Shown here: positions 24,845-32,800 of the stretch, piece by piece
Position numbering within the stretch: position 1 is the stretch's first letter
Layout: the number at the start of each line of letters is the position of its first letter
Source of the DNA: an uncultured Clostridia bacterium
Lineage (GTDB): Bacteria; Bacillota; Clostridia; Oscillospirales; Ruminococcaceae
Reading direction: 5' to 3'
Assembly: GCA_937906945.1 (NCBI GenBank)
Contig: CALCUE010000016.1
Location: forward strand, 1 to 64,000
Length of the DNA: 64,000 nt
Made by a program: the position numbers and the translations under genes
Notes under the pieces: generated by a model
The model's database searches: none
Told to the model about the DNA's origin: nothing
What the model saw: only the letters and a program-made list of their open reading frames with translations

Positions 24845-25432
24845 TTAATGAATAAAGCCGAAATCTTTGAGCGGCCAAACCCGGAAAACGATCTTGCCGA
24901 CGATATTTTCGGTATCAATGGCTCCGACTGACGTGTTCCGGCTGTCAATGGAAGTCTCTCGATGGTCTCCCATGACAAAAATCGAAGTGTCCGGCACCTG
25001 GTACGGAAGCTCGATGTTACATTCGCCAAAGGCTTTTTCCGGCACATAAGGCTCATCCAACAGTTCCCCATCCACATAGACGTTGCCGTCCTCGTCGATG
25101 TTGACCCATTGATGTTCCTGAGCGATGCAGCGTTTGATCAAAAGCTTACTGCCGTAATAAACGCCGACGACATCGCCGGTCTCAATATTGGCGCCCTTAA
25201 TGGAAACAACGATCTCTCCCTCGTTCAGCGTCGGGGTCATGGACGTTCCGTAAATCCGAAGGACCGGCATGAACAGCACAGCGACCAGAACAGCGCACGC
25301 CGCGACGACGATCAGCGTATAGATCGTATTCCGAAGCAGTTTACGGAAACGGGACTTATAATTGACCCGCTTCAGTTCCGCTTCCAGTTCGGTTACACCG
25401 GCGGCTTCCACTTTTTTCTTTCCAAATTTCAT
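24845..25432 (-). CDS. lepB: Signal peptidase I (pilus-locus type)
   Basis: A 195-residue protein with one N-terminal span (about 37-57), the catalytic Ser64 in YGTSMTPTL and Lys100 in LIKRCIA. The box MGDHRETSIDSR follows. GGAGG lies 7 bases before the ATG at 25432; an in-frame ATG 24 bases upstream is rejected. It is last in the pilus operon, 37 bases after the second sortase. Locus-borne signal peptidases help process or assemble pilins in several Gram-positive pilus islands. Confidence 0.93.
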   Translation of the reverse strand: MKFGKKKVEAAGVTELEAELKRVNYKSRFRKLLRNTIYTLIVVAACAVLVAVLFMPVLRIYGTSMTPTLNEGEIVVSIKGANIETGDVVGVYYGSKLLIKRCIAQEHQWVNIDEDGNVYVDGELLDEPYVPEKAFGECNIELPYQVPDTSIFVMGDHRETSIDSRNTSVGAIDTENIVGKIVFRVWPLKDFGFIH

Positions 25433-25469
25433 ATCGTTTCCTCCGCTTTTTTTCAATAAAACTAAACGA

Positions 25470-26102
25470 TCACGATTCTTCCGCCAGCGTGCAGCGAATC
25501 GTTACACGACTTTGACCGGAAATCGTACAGGTAAAGAGTGTCAGATCCCAATCGCCCGAGGTCATTTCTTTGACAGCGGTGCCGCGAAGCGTATCGACCT
25601 CCGCCACCTGATAGTGGAATACGTTGCCCGCCATATCGGTAAAAATTACCGGATCGCCCAGTTTGACACTGGAAAGATCGCCGAAATGTTTCCGGTAATT
25701 GTGGGCCGCGATGACCAAATTGTTTTTATAGACCGAACCGGTATAACGGCACGGCGAAATTTTCAAATTCGGATAACTCCAACTGCTGAGCACCGGAAAT
25801 TCCTTACCCAACGACTCAAGATTCAAAACACCGATATAATCGTTTCCATCAACGACCTTGATCGGCATATCCATATCCGGGTTGAGCACGTAATCGGGAT
25901 ATTCCACCTCGTCCGGTTTTTGCCAGATCTCTTCCTCGTCGGGCATGGGAACAGCTTCCTCAATTTGAGGAAGCAATTCCTCCAACACAGCGTCCGCCGC
26001 TTTTCCGGCCCGTGCGCTGTCCCAAAGGTTATAAAGCGTTATACAAAGGGCCGCCGCGATCAGCAGCAGCCCCACAAGAATCCATGCGGTCCCTTTTTTC
26101 AT
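25470..26102 (-). CDS. Second sortase of the pilus locus
   Basis: A 210-residue protein with an N-terminal anchor span (about 5-25), an acidic linker and a sortase barrel. Catalytic residues His134 (AAHNYRKHFG), Cys192 (LFTCTISG) and Arg199 (QSRVTIRC) are all present. It lacks the lid and C-terminal span of the class C enzyme in this operon, so it is more likely the housekeeping-type or class D/B-like enzyme that attaches finished pili to the wall. The exact class is uncertain. It overlaps the minor pilin stop (ATGA). Confidence 0.9.
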   Translation of the reverse strand: MKKGTAWILVGLLLIAAALCITLYNLWDSARAGKAADAVLEELLPQIEEAVPMPDEEEIWQKPDEVEYPDYVLNPDMDMPIKVVDGNDYIGVLNLESLGKEFPVLSSWSYPNLKISPCRYTGSVYKNNLVIAAHNYRKHFGDLSSVKLGDPVIFTDMAGNVFHYQVAEVDTLRGTAVKEMTSGDWDLTLFTCTISGQSRVTIRCTLAEES

Positions 26103-27082
26103 TCGTTATTCTCCTTGCGGCGAACTACGCCAAACGCGACACAAACGACACCGGCCGCGAGAAGCGCCGGAACCGGCCACCAAAGGACACCGGTCTGCGG
26201 AAGCTCAGGGTCTTTCGGCTCCGGTTTCGACGGCTCACGAGGAGTGACCGGTTTATAGGTATTCGTCACCGTAAAGGCGTTTCCTTCCTGCTTGATGGAA
26301 ACGGTGTAGCCGCTGACACTCTCTTCCAGAACGCTCCATTCGTTTTTACTGCCGTTGGTATCATATTCCGGAAGATCGTTCCACTCATATTTCCAGGAAT
26401 TCTTCTCGTTCAGCTTCACCGATTCATAGGATTTCCCGTTTTTCATCAATTTAATGGTCACTTCCGTCGGGCGCTTTGCGGTATAACCTTCATCCTGCCA
26501 CACTTTGAGCACCTTCCGGGAAACGGTGGTAACCGGAGGTTCCTGTGCCTTTTCTCTTGTGACCTTCGGAGAAATCGTTACGTCATAGAGCCAGCTGTTC
26601 TCGGTGACCGGATCCAGACCCGGAAGCAGAACGACCGCCGGAGACGGCGTATAAACATAGCCGTCATAGGTGGTTTTATCGCCGATGACCAGATAAAGAC
26701 CGGTGCTGAGATCGCCAAAAAGGTACTTTCCGTCTTTATCCGTTTTCCCGGACGCTGTTTCCTTCACTTTTCCGTCCGAGACATAGTCCCGCAACGTATT
26801 CGCGATTTCGTTCCATTCTTCCGCTTTTTCCACGTTAAAATCCAGCGGATAGCTGTCAAATGGGCTGAGCACGTTGAAGTGAACACCGCTTGTCACCAAA
26901 GCGACACGATAAATCTTAAACGTCGCGTTGGGAATAACGATATCCTCATAATGATACTGGAGCGTCAGGTTCGTTTTGTGATCCACGTCGATCGATTCCA
27001 CCGCAAACGCCGTCATCGTGCCGGTCAAAAGCAGTAAAAGAGCGAGCAGAAAAGCAAAAACTCGTTTCTCGTTCATTTTCAT
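26099..27082 (-). CDS. Minor (basal) pilin with LPQTG anchor
   Basis: A 327-residue protein. The signal peptide ends near AFA (residue 27), an N-terminal pilin-like domain has FKIYRVA and a GLYLVIGD strand, and a Cna-B domain lies at about 185-275 (KVWQDEGYTAKRPTEVTIKL, part). A proline/lysine-rich spacer precedes LPQTG (294-298), a hydrophobic span and RRKENNE. Size and position suggest the base pilin that links the shaft to the wall. GGAGG precedes the first ATG. Confidence 0.92.
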   Translation of the reverse strand: MKMNEKRVFAFLLALLLLLTGTMTAFAVESIDVDHKTNLTLQYHYEDIVIPNATFKIYRVALVTSGVHFNVLSPFDSYPLDFNVEKAEEWNEIANTLRDYVSDGKVKETASGKTDKDGKYLFGDLSTGLYLVIGDKTTYDGYVYTPSPAVVLLPGLDPVTENSWLYDVTISPKVTREKAQEPPVTTVSRKVLKVWQDEGYTAKRPTEVTIKLMKNGKSYESVKLNEKNSWKYEWNDLPEYDTNGSKNEWSVLEESVSGYTVSIKQEGNAFTVTNTYKPVTPREPSKPEPKDPELPQTGVLWWPVPALLAAGVVCVAFGVVRRKENNE

Positions 27083-27099
27083 CGAGATACACCTCCGAT

Positions 27100-27966
27100 T
27101 TATTTAGACTGTGACTTGATTTCATCAATGATTTGTTCCTTGGTACGGATTTTTTCCGGTCGTTTCAGCATGACCATCATCAAAAGCGTAAACAGGAACG
27201 GAAACGCCACGATCGGCGCTACGATCAGCGGATCGATCAAAACCGCTTCCTGAACAACGTGGGCCACGTTCTCCATGCTGGTTTCGATCCGATGTCCCCG
27301 GACCAGAAGCCGGTGCGTATTGACGCCGTAAGGCGTACAGGTGACCAGCGTGAAATAATCTTTTCCTTCTTCAATGCGAAGTTCGGAAAGATCGATCGGT
27401 TCCACCACTCGGATCTGATCGACCTCATAGGTCAACACTTCGCTGAGCACCGTAACGGTGAACATATCCCCTTCCCGAAGCTTATCCAAATCGGTAAAAA
27501 GTTTCGCACTGGTAAGACCGCGGTGACCGGACACCACACAATGGGTGCTTTCGCCGCCGGTGGGAAGACTGGACCAGGGCAGATGTCCGATGGCCATCTG
27601 CAAAACGGCGTCCGACACACCGTGATAAATGGGAAGAGCGACGTCGATCTTCGGGATCTCAATATAGCCCATGATCGTTGTGCCGGTCACGTCCAGACAC
27701 GCTTTATACCGATCCTCCAGGTCCTCCGTCAGGCTGAACGGATTGTCCCGGGTGAGGATATCTTTATTATACTGGACCGCCGCTTCCCATACCTCCTGAT
27801 AATTATTTTTATCGACGTTTTCCAGTTCCGCCACATAGGAAGCAATGGCATGGGTGCTGTGTTTTTCGTTCCAATAATCGCTGAATGTCGGATACAGCAG
27901 CAGGGACAGACCTACGATAGAACCGATGATAAGGATAATGGTGCTGATTTTCAGTTTGAACTTCAT
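27100..27966 (-). CDS. srtC: Class C (pilin-polymerising) sortase
   Basis: A 288-residue protein with N- and C-terminal spans (about 8-27 and 243-268). Catalytic residues are His148 (VVSGHRG), Cys210 (TLVTCTPYGVNTHR) and Arg219. A lid-like DNPF at 74-77 precedes the barrel, as expected for class C enzymes whose lid (usually DPF/W/Y) plugs the active site. It would polymerise the LPYTG major pilin. AAGGAG lies just after a strong hairpin in the leader. Confidence 0.95.
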   Translation of the reverse strand: MKFKLKISTIILIIGSIVGLSLLLYPTFSDYWNEKHSTHAIASYVAELENVDKNNYQEVWEAAVQYNKDILTRDNPFSLTEDLEDRYKACLDVTGTTIMGYIEIPKIDVALPIYHGVSDAVLQMAIGHLPWSSLPTGGESTHCVVSGHRGLTSAKLFTDLDKLREGDMFTVTVLSEVLTYEVDQIRVVEPIDLSELRIEEGKDYFTLVTCTPYGVNTHRLLVRGHRIETSMENVAHVVQEAVLIDPLIVAPIVAFPFLFTLLMMVMLKRPEKIRTKEQIIDEIKSQSK

Positions 27967-27980
27967 AGGTTTCTCCTTGC

Positions 27981-28018
27981 CGCTGTATCAAAAGGGGAAC
28001 TCCCCTTTTGATACAGCG
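27981..28018 (-). promoter_or_regulatory. 18-bp perfect hairpin between major pilin and sortase genes
   Basis: CGCTGTATCAAAAGGGGA, two-base loop, exact complement. On the minus strand no T run follows it; the sortase RBS AAGGAG comes 4-5 bases after. It is therefore not a classical terminator. It is more likely an mRNA stabiliser or processing element that separates abundant pilin message from sortase message. Confidence 0.75.
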
Positions 28019-28086
28019 TGATTGTAAGCAAGTTTATGCTTCATTCCAAAGGTTTTGCCCCGGAATAAAAGGAACGGTCCGTAAAA

Positions 28087-29727
28087 TTAACGGCCTTCGT
28101 TATACATTCTCTTCTTGGTGACAAGAACAACAGTCGTAGCAAGGAAGAGGATGGCACCGACGGTGAGCATCAGAATGGTGCCTTCGCCACCGGTGTAAGG
28201 AAGAGCGCCGCCCTCGCCGTTGGCGATATAGACGGTATAGACCGCTCTGGTGTTCTGAAGGGCAACCGGCTCACCGTCAAGGGTGGCGGTGAATTTGCCA
28301 TCCGTGGTACGTTCGATAACAAGAACGAACGGATCGTCCTCATCCGGAGGCGTATAGCCCAGAGGAGCGGTCAGCTCACGAAGATAATAAGTACCTTCTT
28401 TAAGGCTCTGGAACTCCATGGTCTCATAGCGGTTATCGGCCAATTTGATATCCTCTTCGCCGTATTTCTCGATCCATTCGACCTCTTTGGTCGTGTCGTT
28501 CCAATGATAGAAGAGTTCTTTATTATCATCGGTCAGTTGATAAAGGACAAACGTCGCTCCGTCAAGGGTTTTGGTCTCGTCCTGCGCGTCAACTTTCCGG
28601 ATGGAGATGGCGGTGGTACGGGCGATGACTTCCGGCGGATCCGGAATCGGGGAATTGCCGGGAGTACCGTCTTCTTTCTCGTAATCGAAGGTCGCGTGGA
28701 TCTTGTTGGTCACGCTCATTTTGGCCGGATCGTCTAGGATGTGTTCGTTGACCGCCATTTTGAACGTGGCGACAATATAAACACGGGAATGATAGAGAGC
28801 GTTGCCGTCTTCATCAGCCCACGGAATTTCCAACGTATTGGTGTCCGCGTCATAGGTAAACAGTACTTCGTCTTCGACAAGATCCTCAAACTCACCGGTG
28901 GTGGCGTTATAGGTCTCATAAAGTTTCAGTGTGCCGTTTTTGTCACCGAAAACATAGTTTTCAGACTCTCCGAGGAAACTGAGGCCCTCGGAAGGGACAT
29001 CCTTAATATAATAAGTAAGAATCGGAGCAACATAGGAAGGGGACTCGGTGTTATAGTTCGTAGCGAACAGAGAGGCCGTATAGGTTATTTCGTCGCCGAC
29101 AATAACCGTCTGTTTGTCCTCGGTTTTCAGTGCTTCGGACGGACTATGTTTATTTTTATCATAAATCACAACGCTCGGGATGTTGCTGTTGACAGTGGCC
29201 TTAACACCCTCTGCCTCCGGATCCTTGACCGTCGGGATCAGAAGATAATAACCGTAAGGTACGTTAAATTCAAGAACGCCTTTATCCGAAACTTCCGCGA
29301 TATCGGTATAGTGAGGAGCGTCGTCGATCCACTCGTCCAGATGTTTGTAAAGCCAACCACGACCGGGGTCCTGGTTGGTGGAATCCTTGTGAACAATATA
29401 GGCTTTCCCGTTTTCATCATACTGAATGCGGAACGGGCAGACGTCCGCATCGACGCCGTAAACGCCTTCATCGTCTTCGATCAGTTTTTTCAGTTTCGCG
29501 TTGGTGACGTAGTAGGAAATGGATTCTACTACCGAGTCACCGCTGTCATCCAAGAAACGTTCACCGTCGAAGATCCGAAGTAGCGTATAGGTTTGACCGA
29601 CTTCCGCGTACTTGATGGTGATCTTACCCTTGGGTTTACCGGCATCGGGATCCTCATCGGCGAAAGCGACAATGCCAAGGGAAAGGACCATAACAAGAGC
29701 GAGAAGAAGTGAAAGGATTCGTTTCAT
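28087..29727 (-). CDS. Major pilin, SpaA/FctA-like, LPYTG
   Basis: A 546-residue protein with a signal peptide to about residue 23 (AFA|DED). An N-terminal domain ends in the pilin-motif candidate IYDKNK (Lys191), a D2-type isopeptide domain (about 200-370) follows, and a Cna-B domain (about 375-495) has the E-box YYLRELTAPLGY. LPYTG is at 509-513, then a span and KKRMYNEGR. Lys191 is the probable acceptor for sortase cross-linking. GGAGGG precedes the ATG. Confidence 0.94.
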   Translation of the reverse strand: MKRILSLLLALVMVLSLGIVAFADEDPDAGKPKGKITIKYAEVGQTYTLLRIFDGERFLDDSGDSVVESISYYVTNAKLKKLIEDDEGVYGVDADVCPFRIQYDENGKAYIVHKDSTNQDPGRGWLYKHLDEWIDDAPHYTDIAEVSDKGVLEFNVPYGYYLLIPTVKDPEAEGVKATVNSNIPSVVIYDKNKHSPSEALKTEDKQTVIVGDEITYTASLFATNYNTESPSYVAPILTYYIKDVPSEGLSFLGESENYVFGDKNGTLKLYETYNATTGEFEDLVEDEVLFTYDADTNTLEIPWADEDGNALYHSRVYIVATFKMAVNEHILDDPAKMSVTNKIHATFDYEKEDGTPGNSPIPDPPEVIARTTAISIRKVDAQDETKTLDGATFVLYQLTDDNKELFYHWNDTTKEVEWIEKYGEEDIKLADNRYETMEFQSLKEGTYYLRELTAPLGYTPPDEDDPFVLVIERTTDGKFTATLDGEPVALQNTRAVYTVYIANGEGGALPYTGGEGTILMLTVGAILFLATTVVLVTKKRMYNEGR

Positions 29728-29760
29728 AATTTTTCCCTCCTGAATATAATTCTGGATAAT

Positions 29761-29789
29761 TTTATATCGTTGTCTGTGTTCCGGCGCAA
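29761..29789 (-). promoter_or_regulatory. Possible internal promoter before the major pilin gene
   Basis: On the minus strand: TTGCGC (29789-29784), 17 bases, TATAAA (29766-29761). This could give the major pilin extra transcription beyond the operon promoter. The match to consensus is moderate. Confidence 0.45.
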
Positions 29790-29814
29790 GATAATATTTG
29801 CCGCTGGAGGTGCT

Positions 29815-32800
29815 TTATAATGTTGCCCTCCTTTCCCTGCGCCTCAAAACGCGAACAACCAGCAAGGTACCTGTCAAAACCAGGATACCGGTTGCGTAAA
29901 GGAAAGTGCGTCCGGTGCCGCCTGTAAACGGAAGTTTGCCACCGGGATAGTTTCTGACGGTCAAAGCGGAATTGTAAAAGGCCAGATAGGTATCGCCTTC
30001 CGGCGTCGTAACGCTGCCGTCGTTATGAATTGTAAACTTTCTGGCGTCCGTCATCGGAACAAAGCCTTTCGGCGCCACCGTTTCCCGGATCCAGTAGCTC
30101 TTTTCCGCCTCCAGATCCTCAATGGTAAGAACGCCGTGAGTCGTTGTATAAGTACCGACTTTTTCGGTCAGTCCTTCGTCCTCATAAAGTTCAAAGGTCG
30201 TTTCGCTGATGGTAATGACATTATCGTAAGCGTCCACCTTCTCAACGGTAAGATCCAACGTACCGACCTTGTTTCCCTCAAAGACGAGTTTGCCGTTGTT
30301 GCCGAAAGCGTGTGTGATCTGTTCGGTCTGTTCTCCTTCATAGGTGACCGTCGAATGCGTCAAAACATAGGACGTGGATTTGGTATCGGACGTATTATCC
30401 GTCTTATTGACCGAGGTGTCCTTATAGCTGCCGTCCTCTTTATAATACGGGTTGTCGTCCGCCGGTTTCTCCGTCGCTTTCGCTCCGATGTTCGGATTAT
30501 CCGGATCATAGTCGTTGGTGTAGAACGTCTTTGTTTCGCCGAGCGGAAGCTCCGCCAACGCCGCTTTCGACTCGTCGCTCAGTCCGACCTGATAGATGAG
30601 TCGGGCTGGAAGCGCCTCGTAATACCAGTTGGCTTTTGTCGATGTGCAGGGCGTATAGGCCGGCAGAACGTCGTCTGGGACGACCATCCGAACGACCTGT
30701 TTCTTGGTCGTCGGGTCCTTCGTCACCGTCACCTTGATCTCGGAAAGGTTCGCGGTATAACCGCTGCCGTCCGTCGCTTTATATGTGTAGTTATACGTAT
30801 ATGTCGTTACGTTGCCGCTGGTGCTCTTGGAAGTATGCGTATAGTTCCTGCCACCATAGTTCAAAATCGGGTCGCCCTGAATGAGCATTCCGTCGCCGAT
30901 GGGGTCTTCGATCTCTACGGAGCTTCTCTTTTTCAGGATGAAGCCGTAGTTTTTGACTTTAAGGCTTCCCTCAATGATATCGGCGAAAATATCGTCCAGA
31001 TCTTCTTTCTTGATATCACCGAAATAAGCTTTATCCGCATAGGAATAGCTGCTGTACGGGTTGGAAACGACCGGAACGTTGACGTTCGTCCGTCCCAGAA
31101 CGTCCGAATAGGTGTTGGACGAGGCAACGGAAAGATACTGATCGGTGACCCTGTTGGCCAGAAGGTCTCGAAGCTGATGGGACGTCGTCTCATAGTTCTT
31201 GGCGTCGGTGTTCGTCAGATCCCGGATATTATTCGCCGTCGGGTTCAGAACCGCCCGTTTATAGTGGTCATCCGTTGCCGATTTTTCGGAGAAGTCCTCC
31301 AGATCCGTCTCATTGATACCCATGCCGACGGTAAAGAACTTGGCCATTTTGTCGTAATGGATACCGACTTCCTTTTTGTAATAGTTAGCGGAAAGGATCG
31401 TGTAATAACCCTGGATACCGCGGTTGTTCTGGGCGTTCGTGTAAACGCCGCTGCCGTAGTTCGGGCCGAGAAGCACGTTGCCGTAATCGCTGTTGCAGTG
31501 CGTCGGGTCACCGTCGGAAAGAAGGATGATGACCGGCTGACGCTGTACCGTATAGGTTCGGGCCGATTCGCCGCTGCCGAGCTGTTTGGAATAGGTGGTA
31601 TCCGTTATCCGGTCGAACATGGCCGCGCCCCGTGCAATACCGGACTGCGTATAAGTACCCTGCTGCTGGGTGGAATCGGTTCTTCTGGTGACGCTGTTGC
31701 CGTCTTCGTCCAGAAGACCGCTGACAGACCGCACGTCGCCGCTGCTGTTCAGTTCAATATATTTTCCTTCGGTATTGCCGGCGTCATAGTGGTCGATCTC
31801 CAAAAGATCCCACGAGCCGCTGGAGAAAAGGACAATACCGACACGGTTTTCCTCGTGCTCCTCAAAGATCTGAGTCATCGAGGCGTTGACGGCGTTGACC
31901 ATGGCTTCCCGTCGGGTCGTTCCATCGGGCGTATTGTTGCTCATACTGCCCGAAACGTCCAGAATGAATACCACGTCGATCGGAGTAACGATCTCATCCG
32001 TTTCCGTCAGCGCGTATTCCTGTCCGAGAGCGGAAAGAGTGACGCTGAACACGTTGTCCGCGTAATTTTTGAAAGCGCCGTAGTCGTCGCCTTTATAGAT
32101 GACCGATTTATCGGCAAGGACCTTACCGTCATCAGCTTTGTTGCCGTCTCCGTCGAATTTGGTCTCGATATTCGAGGTCGCCGGGTCGGAATAGGCTTTT
32201 CCGGCGACGTCTCCAACCGAGGTGACGACTTCGTCTTTCTTTCCGGAAGGCGTTACGTAATCGGGATAATCCGGAGCTGTCGGCACCGTTTCTTCCTCTG
32301 AACCGCTTCCGTGCTCGATCGGGTCGTCCGGAACGGTCGGCTCATTGGTGGGTTCCAAAAGGAGGAAGTTCCGGCCATAGGAGGTACCGTCGGTGTCGCC
32401 GCCAAAGATGTAGTCCGAAGAGATTACGTGGAGATAGTTACTGTTGTTGGCGATGGTCCAGGTATCGGTGACCGACGCTTTGTTTACCGTAAACGAGGTC
32501 CCCGTGCTGCCCGTTCCCAACGCATTATCGGAAACGGTCAGATACCGTCCGCTTCCGTTCCATTCCACCGTGCGGTTTCTTCCGCCCGAAAAATTCCAGA
32601 GGTTGTTATCGGAGGCACCGCTGACTTCCAGAATTCCGTCGTTTCCTTTAATCGGATGGATCTCAAGCGGCGTGGAGGAGATGCTGCCGTTAGCATAGGC
32701 CAGTGCGTAGTTGCCCTCCGCCGAAACGATCAGATATTCTTTATTCGCCGAAATACTTTCGGCGATTTTATAATAGCCGACGTTGCCGCTGGGGCTTACC

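Noticed and set aside
27981..28018. Intrinsic terminator of the major pilin gene
   Set aside because: There is no T tract after the hairpin on the coding strand, so simple termination is unlikely. Kept as an mRNA-processing or stability element.
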